Under the pieces are notes generated by a model. The model had not been told where the DNA came from. It made no database searches and worked only from the letters and a program-made list of their open reading frames with translations. From an uncultured Roseicyclus sp. (GTDB taxonomy: Bacteria; Pseudomonadota; Alphaproteobacteria; Rhodobacterales; Rhodobacteraceae), in contig NZ_CALAHQ010000005.1 of assembly GCF_937892565.1 (NCBI RefSeq), positions 36,536 through 100,535 on the forward strand: DNA of 64,000 nt, in the 5' to 3' direction. The translations under genes and the position numbers were made by a program. Shown in pieces: positions 18,198 through 25,906 of the stretch. The stretch's first letter is position 1; each line of letters begins with the position of its first letter.

Positions 18198-18222
18198 CAT
18201 CCGCCCGCAGCAAAGCCCGCAT

Positions 18223-18236
18223 TTGATCCACGTCAA
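18223..18236. promoter_or_regulatory. FNR-type site upstream of ccoG
   Basis: TTGAT-CCAC-GTCAA matches the FNR consensus at nine of ten positions. Its centre is 78 bases before the chosen ccoG start. It gives the assembly genes ccoGHIS their own low-oxygen promoter, separate from ccoNOQP. Confidence 0.8.
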
Positions 18237-18307
18237 GGAGGCCGCTCCCCCATCCGTTCTACACGATGGGGGCGCAGGACAGCATTTCTTCCCGGGGGCA
18301 CACGATC

Positions 18308-19729
18308 ATGAGCGTCACAGGCGCGCCACAAAAGCTCTATGCCGCACGCGAACCCGTTTTCCCCAAGCGGGTCTCGGGCCGGTTTCGCAACCTCAAGTGG
18401 CTGATCTTGTTCGTGACGCTGGGCATCTACTACGTCACGCCCTGGATCCGCTGGGACCGCGGGCCGGAATTGCCCGATCAGGCCGTGTTGCTGGATCTGG
18501 CACACCGGCGCTTTTTCTTCTTCTGGATCGAGATCTGGCCGCATGAGTTTTACTTTGTGGCCGGATTGCTCATCATGGCGGGGCTGGGGCTGTTCTTGTT
18601 CACCTCGGCCCTGGGGCGGGTCTGGTGTGGTTATTCCTGCCCCCAGACGGTCTGGACCGATCTGTTCTTTACCGTCGAGCGTTGGATCGAGGGCGATCGC
18701 AACGCGCGGCTCAGGCTATGGAACGCCAAGTGGGATGTCCACAAATGGCGGCTCAGGCTGACCAAATGGCTGGTCTGGCTCTTGATCGCGATGGCCACGG
18801 GCGGGGCTTGGGTGTTCTATTTCGCCGATGCGCCGACGCTGTTTGTGGATCTGTTCACCGGGCAGGCGGCGATGGTGGCTTATGTCACGGTGGCGATCCT
18901 GACCGCCACGACCTTTGTGTTCGGCGGCTTCATGCGCGAACAGGTCTGCATCTACATGTGCCCATGGCCGCGCATTCAGGCCGCGATGATGGATGAACAC
19001 TCCATCACGGTCGCCTATCGCGATTGGCGGGGCGAGCCGCGCGGGCGCGGCAAAGAGCGCGAGGGGATGGGCGATTGCATCGATTGCAACGCGTGCGTCA
19101 CTGTCTGCCCGGTGGGCATCGACATCCGCGATGGTCAACAGCTGGAATGCATCACCTGCGCGCTGTGCATCGATGCCTGCGATGACATCATGGCCAAGGT
19201 CGGCAAGCCCCGCGGGCTGATCGATTACATGGCCCTGACCGACGAGGCGCATGAACGCGCAGGCAAGCCCAAGGTGTCGGTCTGGGCCCATATCTTTCGG
19301 CTGCGCACGATGATCTACACCGCGCTTTGGGCGGGTATCGGCGTGGGTCTGACGGTTTTGTTGTTCATCCGCTCCGATATCGACATGACGGTCGCCCCGG
19401 TGCGCAACCCGCAATTCGTGGTTCTGTCCGATGGGTCGATCCGCAACACCTATGACGTGCGTATCCGCAACATGTCGCATGCCGACAGCCGTTATACGAT
19501 TTCGCTCGGCTCCGATCAGCCGTTCGAGGTGATGCTCGAGGGTCAGCCCGGCGCCAGCGTGACCGTGCCGCTCAACAGCACGCTGTTGCAGCGGGTGTAT
19601 CTGGTCGCTCCCGCAGGCAGCCCGGCCGCCGGGCGCGAGCGCACCGATGTCCGCCTGTGGATCGAGGATGAGGCCGGCACCGGGCGTGCCCATCGCGACA
19701 CCACCTTTTTCGGGAGACCTACCCCATGA
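18308..19729 (+). CDS. ccoG: cbb3 oxidase assembly protein CcoG (RdxB/FixG)
   Basis: This 473-residue membrane protein has about five helices and several cysteine clusters: GYSCPQTVW and CIYMCPWPR in membrane-proximal loops, then two ferredoxin-like [4Fe-4S] motifs, CIDCNACVTVCPVG and CITCALCIDACD. A periplasmic Ig-like C-terminal domain follows. CcoG reduces Cu(II) during cbb3 copper-centre assembly. ATG at 18308 is chosen as the start; an in-frame ATG at 18266 is possible. The stop overlaps ccoH by four bases. Confidence 0.94.
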   Translation: MSVTGAPQKLYAAREPVFPKRVSGRFRNLKWLILFVTLGIYYVTPWIRWDRGPELPDQAVLLDLAHRRFFFFWIEIWPHEFYFVAGLLIMAGLGLFLFTSALGRVWCGYSCPQTVWTDLFFTVERWIEGDRNARLRLWNAKWDVHKWRLRLTKWLVWLLIAMATGGAWVFYFADAPTLFVDLFTGQAAMVAYVTVAILTATTFVFGGFMREQVCIYMCPWPRIQAAMMDEHSITVAYRDWRGEPRGRGKEREGMGDCIDCNACVTVCPVGIDIRDGQQLECITCALCIDACDDIMAKVGKPRGLIDYMALTDEAHERAGKPKVSVWAHIFRLRTMIYTALWAGIGVGLTVLLFIRSDIDMTVAPVRNPQFVVLSDGSIRNTYDVRIRNMSHADSRYTISLGSDQPFEVMLEGQPGASVTVPLNSTLLQRVYLVAPAGSPAAGRERTDVRLWIEDEAGTGRAHRDTTFFGRPTP

Positions 19730-20211
19730 GCGACAGCGCACCCACGACCGATCCCGGACGCAAGCTGACCGGGCGCCATGTGCTGGCGATCTTTGTCGGC
19801 GGTTTCGGTCTGATCTTCGCGGTGAATGCCTTCATGGCCTACAGCGCGGTGTCGACCTTTCCGGGGTTGGAGGTGTCTTCGAGCTATGCTGACAGCCAAA
19901 GCTTCGATCTGCGGCGCGATGCGCAAGACGCGCTGGGCTGGAGCGCGCGGGTCGAGGTGCCGGGCGACGGCACGCTGATCTTGCATCTGCTGGACCGCGA
20001 TGGCGCGCTGGTGGCCCCCGCCGAATTGACCGCGCTCTTGACCCGGCCCACCAACCGGCAACAGGATCAGTTGCTCGAGTTGCGCCGCGAAAACGGCGCC
20101 TTTGTCGCCCCAGTCGCGCTGGCGGATGGGCAATGGCGGCTGCGCCTGACGGGCGTGGCGCGCGACGGGACCGAATACCGCCACAACATCACCTTTCGCC
20201 ATTTCGAGTGA
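19726..20211 (+). CDS. ccoH: cbb3 oxidase assembly protein CcoH (FixH)
   Basis: The 161-residue protein has one N-terminal transmembrane helix (about residues 19-42, with the GRHVLAIFVGGFG opening normal for FixH) and a periplasmic beta-rich domain. CcoH assists cbb3 assembly and can stay bound to CcoN. It sits between ccoG (ATGA overlap) and ccoI (8 bases), in the standard order. Confidence 0.93.
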   Translation: MSDSAPTTDPGRKLTGRHVLAIFVGGFGLIFAVNAFMAYSAVSTFPGLEVSSSYADSQSFDLRRDAQDALGWSARVEVPGDGTLILHLLDRDGALVAPAELTALLTRPTNRQQDQLLELRRENGAFVAPVALADGQWRLRLTGVARDGTEYRHNITFRHFE

Positions 20212-20219
20212 GCCCGATC

Positions 20220-22406
20220 ATGGTCGCCACCTTTGAGCATATCCGCCCTTCGGCCTGTCCGGCCTGCAATGCGGCGCCTGCGGCCGAATATCTGGCCGAT
20301 ACGCCCAAAGACGCCACCGTGATGCTGTCGCTGCCTGCCATCCATTGCGCGGGCTGCATATCGGGGGTCGAGCGCGCGCTGATGGCGGTGCCGGGCGTGC
20401 GGGAGGCGCGGGTGAACCTGACGCTGCGCCGCGCGTCGGTTCAGGCGGGCCCCGACGTGACGGCCGATGCCTTGGCCGCCGTGCTGGAGCGCGCGGGCTA
20501 TGAAGCCCATGAGCTTGATCCCGGCGCGCTGGCCACCACCGATGCCGACCGCGCGGGCCGCGATCTGCTGATGCGGCTGGCCGTCGCCTTTTTCGCGATG
20601 ATGAACGTCATGCTCTTGTCGGTCGCGGTCTGGTCGGGCGCCGATGGCGCGACCCGCGACATGATGCACTGGATCAGCGGGCTGATCGCGGTTCCCGCCG
20701 TGATCTTTGCCGCGCGGCCCTTCTACGTCTCGGCCTGGGGGGCGCTCAGGGCGTGGCGCATCAACATGGATGTGCCGATCACCACGGCGATGCTGCTGGC
20801 GCTGGGCACCTCGATCGTCGAAACGGCGCTCTCGGGCCATCACGCCTATTTCGACGCGGCGGTGATGCTGTGCTTCTTCCTGCTGGCCGGGCGTTACCTC
20901 GACCATCGCACGCGCGCCGCGGCGCGGTCGGCGGCGCAGGAACTGGCCGCCCTCGAGGTGCCGCGCGCGATCTTGCTGACGCCCGCAGGCGAACAGACCG
21001 TAGCCGCAGGGGCGCTTGTCCCGGGCGACCATGTGCTGGTGCGCCCCGGTGGGCGCATCCCGGTCGATGGGGTGGTGCGCGCGGGCCAGTCCGAGCTTGA
21101 CCGCTCGCTGATGACCGGCGAAAGCCTGCCCGCCTTCGCGGGCCCTGGCTATGCCGTCAGCGCGGGCGAGGTCAATCTGACCGGTCCCCTGACCGTCGAG
21201 GTGATCGCCGCAGGCCGCGACACCGCGCTGCACCGGATCGCCGATCTGGTTGCCGTCGCGGAATCGGGCCGTGCCAATTACAGCCTGCGCGCCGAGATGG
21301 CAGCAAGGCTCTATGGGCCGGGCATTCACCTGCTTGCTGCGGTCTCGGCCATCGGCTGGTGGATGCACACGCAAGACATCCGGCTTGCCTTCAACATCGC
21401 CGCCGCCGTGCTGATCATCACCTGCCCCTGCGCGCTGGCGCTGGCGGTTCCCGCCGTCACCACCGCGGCCTCGGGGCGGTTGTTCCGCCGTGGCCTGCTG
21501 ATCAAGTCGGGTACCGCCCTTGAACGTCTGGCCGAGGTCGATACCGTCGTCTTCGACAAGACCGGCACGCTTACCACCGGTACGCCCGAACCCGTCGACC
21601 TCGCGGCACAGCCCGAGGCCGAGATGCGCGTGGCGCTTGCGCTGGCCGAGGGCTCATCCCACCCGCTGGCCGAGGCGCTGGCGCGCGGCCTGCGCGCGCG
21701 CGGCCTGCGCCCCGCCACCGTCACCGCCCTGACCGAGGTTCCGGGCTACGGCATCGAAGGGCAGTGGCGCGGCCACACCGTCCGGCTTGGCCGTGCCGCT
21801 TGGGTCGGGGCCGCGCCGCTTGACGTGACCGCGACCTTTCTCTCCCTCGGAGACGATGCGCCGCCGCGCGCGCTGAGCTTCACCGATACGCTGCGCGAAG
21901 GCGCGGCCGAAACCGTCGCCGCGCTGCGGGCATCGGGCAAGCGGGTGATCGTGATCTCGGGCGACACGCAGGGCGCGGTCGACCGCTTCGCGGCGCGCAT
22001 CGGCATAGACGAGGTCGTGGCCGAGGCGCTGCCGCAAGACAAGCTGGCGCGCATCAAGGCGCTGACCGATGGCGGTGCGCGCGTGCTGATGGTGGGCGAC
22101 GGGCTCAACGACACCGCGGCGCTGGCTGCCGCCCATGTCTCGATGTCGCCCGCTTCCGCGCTTGATGCCGCGCGCACGGCGTCCGACATGGTGCTGATGG
22201 GCCGTTCGCTGGCACCCATCGCCGAGGCAAGCGTGACATCCGTGATCGCCGCGCGCCGCATCCGCCAGAACTTTGCCATCGCCGCCGCCTACAACATTCT
22301 CGCCGTGCCGCTTGCGGTGGCGGGCCTGTGCTCGCCGCTGATCGCGGCCTTGGCGATGTCGACCTCCTCCGTTACGGTGGCGCTCAACGCCATGAGGCTG
22401 AAATGA
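20220..22406 (+). CDS. ccoI: Copper-translocating P-type ATPase CcoI (FixI)
   Basis: This 728-residue P1B-type ATPase delivers copper for the cbb3 binuclear centre. An N-terminal CPAC pair (Cys13, Cys16) comes before a heavy-metal domain with HCAGC (Cys43, Cys46). The membrane CPC motif is near residues 401-403, the phosphorylation site DKTGT starts near 446, and the SSHPLAEAL segment carries the conserved His-Pro. GDGLNDTAAL is the hinge motif. It follows ccoH by eight bases and precedes ccoS by seven. Confidence 0.96.
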   Translation: MVATFEHIRPSACPACNAAPAAEYLADTPKDATVMLSLPAIHCAGCISGVERALMAVPGVREARVNLTLRRASVQAGPDVTADALAAVLERAGYEAHELDPGALATTDADRAGRDLLMRLAVAFFAMMNVMLLSVAVWSGADGATRDMMHWISGLIAVPAVIFAARPFYVSAWGALRAWRINMDVPITTAMLLALGTSIVETALSGHHAYFDAAVMLCFFLLAGRYLDHRTRAAARSAAQELAALEVPRAILLTPAGEQTVAAGALVPGDHVLVRPGGRIPVDGVVRAGQSELDRSLMTGESLPAFAGPGYAVSAGEVNLTGPLTVEVIAAGRDTALHRIADLVAVAESGRANYSLRAEMAARLYGPGIHLLAAVSAIGWWMHTQDIRLAFNIAAAVLIITCPCALALAVPAVTTAASGRLFRRGLLIKSGTALERLAEVDTVVFDKTGTLTTGTPEPVDLAAQPEAEMRVALALAEGSSHPLAEALARGLRARGLRPATVTALTEVPGYGIEGQWRGHTVRLGRAAWVGAAPLDVTATFLSLGDDAPPRALSFTDTLREGAAETVAALRASGKRVIVISGDTQGAVDRFAARIGIDEVVAEALPQDKLARIKALTDGGARVLMVGDGLNDTAALAAAHVSMSPASALDAARTASDMVLMGRSLAPIAEASVTSVIAARRIRQNFAIAAAYNILAVPLAVAGLCSPLIAALAMSTSSVTVALNAMRLK

Positions 22407-22413
22407 GCACGCG

Positions 22414-22572
22414 ATGGATATCCTGGGGGTTCTGATCCCGGTCAGCCTGTTTCTGGGCGCCGTTGGGCTTGGCGCTTTCTGGTGGATGCTCAGAAAGGGC
22501 CAGTTCGACGACCCCGATGGCGATGCCCACCGCATCTTGCGCGATGATTACGATGACACGCCCAAATCATGA
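22414..22572 (+). CDS. ccoS: cbb3 oxidase maturation protein CcoS
   Basis: This short gene codes for 52 residues: one N-terminal membrane helix (MDILGVLIPVSLFLG...) then the conserved cytoplasmic RKGQFDDPDGDAHRIL and an acidic tail. The aromatic-basic junction before GQFDDPDG is the CcoS signature. CcoS is needed to insert cofactors into cbb3 oxidase. It is the last gene of ccoGHIS, seven bases after ccoI, and ends 60 bases from a convergent transporter gene. An alternative ATG at 22403 is in another frame and is rejected. Confidence 0.93.
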   Translation: MDILGVLIPVSLFLGAVGLGAFWWMLRKGQFDDPDGDAHRILRDDYDDTPKS

Positions 22573-22579
22573 TGGCTCG

Positions 22580-22599
22580 GGTGTGCCTTCAGGCGCACC
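22580..22599. terminator. Bidirectional hairpin between ccoS and the DMT transporter
   Basis: An eight-pair stem (GGTGTGCC with GGCGCACC, one G-U pair) around TTCA lies in the 60-base gap between two convergent genes. No T run follows on either strand. Confidence 0.5.
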
Positions 22600-22632
22600 A
22601 TCCGCGCCAAAGCTGCACCAGACAGCGCATCC

Positions 22633-23511
22633 TTACGCCTGACCCCGTTCCTTGGCGCGCGCCCGCAGCAGCGTGAACAGCCCCGCGGCCACCACAATCG
22701 CCGCGCCCAAGGCCACATTCCATTCCAATGCCTCGCCGAACACCGTGATCCCCAGCGTTGCGGCAAAGACCAGTTGCAGATAGGCAAAGGGCTGCACCGC
22801 GCTGGCTTCGGCGACATCATAGGCCTTGATCAACAGCCAATGACCCGTGGCGCCGGTGACGCACAAAAGCGCCATCCACGCCCAGTCGACCGGCGTCATC
22901 GGTTCCCAGAACCAGATGCCCACGGCCGTCATCACCACCGCCCCCACCGTGCCGGTGTAGAAAAAGCTGGTCGCCGCCGTGTCCTTGCGCGCGGCAAACC
23001 GCGTCATCAAGCCGTAAAGCGCGAACATCAGCGCCGAGGCAAGCGCGATCAGCGCCTCTGCCTGAAACACCCGGAAACCCGGCTGCAAGATGATCAAGAC
23101 ACCCGCAAACCCTACACCGATCGCCGTCCAGCGCCGCCAGCCGACCTTTTCGCCCAAGATCGGCCCCGAGAGTGCCGCCACCAACAGCGGGTAGCAGGTA
23201 AAGACCGCATGGCTTTCCACCAATCCCAAAAGCACAAAGGCCAGCACCATGACACAGATCTCGGCCGCCAACAGAACGCCCCGGAATATCTGCACGCCCG
23301 GCTGGCTGGTCGCCGCAGCCGCCCGCAATCCGCCCGCCTTGCGCGCGGCCACCGCCATGACAAAGGCGGCAAAGAACCAATAGCGGAGCATCACCACCAT
23401 CAGCACATTGTATTCGCCCGCAAGGTGCCGGCTGATCCCGTCTTGCATGGCAAAGACAAAGCTGGTTGCCACCATCAGCCAGATGCCCAGTTTCGTATTC
23501 TGAACCGCCAC
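22633..23511 (-). CDS. DMT-superfamily (EamA) transporter
   Basis: The 292-residue membrane protein has ten hydrophobic segments in two EamA repeats (first ending near FVLLGLVESHAVF, second near WLLIKAYDVAEA). Family members export amino acids, drugs or other metabolites; the substrate cannot be read from sequence. The start is taken as GTG at 23511, giving MAVQNTKLGIWLMVATSFVFA; it overlaps the mnmD stop by one base in TAGTG, so translation is likely coupled. The longer frame upstream lies inside mnmD and is rejected. An ATG at codon 13 is the fallback. Confidence 0.86.
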   Translation of the reverse strand: MAVQNTKLGIWLMVATSFVFAMQDGISRHLAGEYNVLMVVMLRYWFFAAFVMAVAARKAGGLRAAAATSQPGVQIFRGVLLAAEICVMVLAFVLLGLVESHAVFTCYPLLVAALSGPILGEKVGWRRWTAIGVGFAGVLIILQPGFRVFQAEALIALASALMFALYGLMTRFAARKDTAATSFFYTGTVGAVVMTAVGIWFWEPMTPVDWAWMALLCVTGATGHWLLIKAYDVAEASAVQPFAYLQLVFAATLGITVFGEALEWNVALGAAIVVAAGLFTLLRARAKERGQA

Positions 23512-24188
23512 TAAAGCCGCCCTCGTGTCATGTGCCGCTTGCGTCCATAGCCCGGCACGCGACAAACCGCAAAGCCCGCTTCGGCCAGTGCGGCACGCAC
23601 ACACCCCGCTGCCGAATAGGTGGCACAACTGCCCCCCGGTGCCGTATGGTCGGCCACCGCACGCAACAGCGCGGGCTCCCATAATTCCGGATTGCGGGCG
23701 GGGGCAAACCCGTCAAGAAACCACGCATCCGCGCACCCCCCCCACGCCGGCACGGTCTGACGCGCATCGCCAAAGACGATCCGCACCGATAGCTCTGGCG
23801 TCTCGATCTGGCCCGATCCCTCCAACGCGGCGGCGATGGCATCGGCAAAGGGGGCTGCCTCGGGAAAAGCCGCAAGTGCCAGGCGTGCATCGCGCGGGGA
23901 CAGGGGAAAAGCCTCGAAGCTGGTGAAATGCAAGGGCCCCCGCAAGCCCGCCTCCGACCAGGACAGCGCAGCCGCAATCAGGTTCAGACCCGTCCCAAAA
24001 CCCAGCTCGGCAATATGAAAGCCGGGCTGGAACCGCATGGGCAGGTCGTTGCCCGCCAGAAACACATGGCGCGTTTCGGCCAACCCGTCATCGAGCGAAA
24101 AGAAGGGGTCGTCAAAGCGTTGTGAGACAGGCACCCGGCCACCTGACGCGGTGTCGCGCCAATCGATCTGATGTCTTGGCTGGTCCAT
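23511..24188 (-). CDS. mnmD: tRNA 5-methylaminomethyl-2-thiouridine methyltransferase MnmD (MnmC N-domain type)
   Basis: This 225-residue SAM-dependent methyltransferase (DUF752) performs the last methylation of mnm5s2U34 in tRNA. The SAM motif is IAELGFGTGLNLIAAA near residues 59-74, and the catalytic/post-I segment is DAWFLDGFAPARNPELW. It is a stand-alone version of the N-terminal half of E. coli MnmC. A divergent FAD oxidoreductase of the DAO family starts 95 bases away and resembles the missing C-terminal half. Downstream it is coupled to a DMT transporter by TAGTG. Confidence 0.9.
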   Translation of the reverse strand: MDQPRHQIDWRDTASGGRVPVSQRFDDPFFSLDDGLAETRHVFLAGNDLPMRFQPGFHIAELGFGTGLNLIAAALSWSEAGLRGPLHFTSFEAFPLSPRDARLALAAFPEAAPFADAIAAALEGSGQIETPELSVRIVFGDARQTVPAWGGCADAWFLDGFAPARNPELWEPALLRAVADHTAPGGSCATYSAAGCVRAALAEAGFAVCRVPGYGRKRHMTRGRL

Positions 24189-24283
24189 GCCCTGCGGCTC
24201 GTCTAATGCTGCGCTCCGGCCGTAGCGTCATGTTGCGCGGGGCCCTAGCGACACGACACTGCGGCAGGGCCGGGGGATTGGCA

Positions 24284-25318
24284 ATGGCAGAGCTTCGGAT
24301 ATACGGCGCGGGCGTCTTTGGCCTGTCGATCGCATGGGAGGCCACCCGGCGCGGCGCGTCGGTCGAAGTGGTGGACCCCTATGGAATCGGGGCCGGATCC
24401 TCGGGTGGGCTGGTTGGTGCGCTGGCCCCGCATGTGCCCGATGACTGGACCGCCAAGAAACAGGTGCAATTCGACGCGCTGGAAATGGCCGATGGCTTTT
24501 GGGCCAGCGTGGCGATGGCGGGCGGGGTCGATCCCGGCTATGCCCGGACCGGGCGGCTGCAACCCGTGATCGATGAAACCGGCCTTGCCTTGGCCCGTCA
24601 GCGCGGCGCCACGGCGCGCGATCTGTGGCAGGGGCGCTATGACTGGTCGCTTGTGCCTGTCACCGATTTCCCCGGTCTGCTCGACAGTCCGACGGGCTGG
24701 CTTGTGCATGACACGCTGACCGCACGGCTGCACCCGCGCCGCGCCTGTGCGGCACTTGCCGCTGCCATCACGGCACAGGGTGGGCGCATCCGGGCGGCGG
24801 CCTCCGACGGCGCCGCGACCGAGGTCTGGGCCACCGGGGTCGCCGGTTTGAACGATCTGTCGCGCGATCTGGGCCGGGCCGTTGGCAACGGCGTCAAGGG
24901 ACAGGCTGCGCTTTTGCGCGCCGATCTGCGCACCGCGCCGCAGCTTTTCGCCGAGGCGCTGCATATCGTGCCTCATGCGGATGGCACTGTGGCCATCGGT
25001 TCTACCTCGGAACGTTACTATGACGCCGCCGATACCACCGATGCCCAGCTTGATGCCTTGATCGCCACCGCGCGCCGGCTTTGCCCGGCCTTGCAGGATG
25101 CTGCGCTGCTGGATCGCTGGGCGGGGTTGCGCCCGCGCACGCTGTCGCGCGCGCCGATGCTGGGGGCGCACCCCACGCGGCCCGGCGCCTATGTCGCCAA
25201 TGGCGGCTTCAAGATCGGCTTTGGCATGGCGCCGATGGTCGCGCGGCTGATGACCGATCTGGTCCTTGAAGGGCGTGACGCGATCCCCGACAGCTTCCGG
25301 GTCGCGGCCAATCTCTAG
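24284..25318 (+). CDS. FAD-dependent oxidoreductase, DAO family (MnmC C-domain/ThiO-like)
   Basis: The 344-residue protein has an N-terminal dinucleotide-binding motif IYGAGVFGLSIAWEATRRG and a C-terminal FAD segment with GLRPRTLSRAPMLG and ANGGFKIGFGMAP, as in the glycine/sarcosine oxidase-like DAO superfamily. It may oxidise cmnm5U34 to nm5U34 in tRNA (MnmC2 function), which would complete the pathway with the divergent mnmD; ThiO-like or amino-acid oxidase activity is the alternative. Start 24284 places the GxG motif at residue 9; longer upstream frame is rejected. The last four bases overlap the convergent FMN reductase gene. Confidence 0.8.
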   Translation: MAELRIYGAGVFGLSIAWEATRRGASVEVVDPYGIGAGSSGGLVGALAPHVPDDWTAKKQVQFDALEMADGFWASVAMAGGVDPGYARTGRLQPVIDETGLALARQRGATARDLWQGRYDWSLVPVTDFPGLLDSPTGWLVHDTLTARLHPRRACAALAAAITAQGGRIRAAASDGAATEVWATGVAGLNDLSRDLGRAVGNGVKGQAALLRADLRTAPQLFAEALHIVPHADGTVAIGSTSERYYDAADTTDAQLDALIATARRLCPALQDAALLDRWAGLRPRTLSRAPMLGAHPTRPGAYVANGGFKIGFGMAPMVARLMTDLVLEGRDAIPDSFRVAANL

Positions 25319-25851
25319 CCCGCCGCGCGCTTCAGATCGCCCATCAACTCGGTCAGGAGCTGCACCGGCTTCTCGCCCGTCAGCCGCCCGTTTGCATCGA
25401 ATTCCCGTTCGGGGGCAGCGATCATCACCTCGGGCCCCGGCAGAACCTGCGCCCGAAACGGCGACAGCGCATGGCGCAGCGTCATCTGCGTGCGCTCGCC
25501 GCCCGCGCGGCCCGCGGCGGCCGACAAGATCGCCACCGGCTTGTCGCGCCAGACCCCGCCCGGCACCCGGCTGATCCAGTCGAGCGCGTTTTTCAGCACA
25601 CCCGACATGGCCTTGTTGTATTCGGGCCCCGCGATCACCACCGCATCGGCAGCGCGGATCTGATCGGCCACAAGCCGCACCTCGGGCGGGATGCCCAGCG
25701 CCTCCAGATCGCCGTCATACAGCGGCAGGCGCAGGTTGGCTTCGGTGAACTCTGCGGGGTCGAACAGCCGCGCGGCCTCAAGCATCAGCTTGCGGTTCCA
25801 CGATGCCGCCCGCAGCGAGCCACAGATTCCAAGCAGCCTCAAGCTGGACAT
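25315..25851 (-). CDS. NADPH-dependent FMN reductase family protein
   Basis: This 178-residue flavodoxin-like protein has the FMN phosphate loop GSLRAASWNRKL near residues 11-22 and GPEYNKAMSGVLKNALDW, the NADPH_dep_FMN_red signature. Members reduce FMN, quinones, chromate or azo compounds; the physiological substrate is unknown. Start 25851 gives MSSLRLLGICGSLR. It is divergent from a ThDP-dependent enzyme with only 55 bases between starts. Confidence 0.88.
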   Translation of the reverse strand: MSSLRLLGICGSLRAASWNRKLMLEAARLFDPAEFTEANLRLPLYDGDLEALGIPPEVRLVADQIRAADAVVIAGPEYNKAMSGVLKNALDWISRVPGGVWRDKPVAILSAAAGRAGGERTQMTLRHALSPFRAQVLPGPEVMIAAPEREFDANGRLTGEKPVQLLTELMGDLKRAAG

Positions 25852-25906
25852 TTCCCGTTCCCTCCGGTCAAACCCTCTGGCAACGGAGCTAACGCAGGAG
25901 CGCGCG

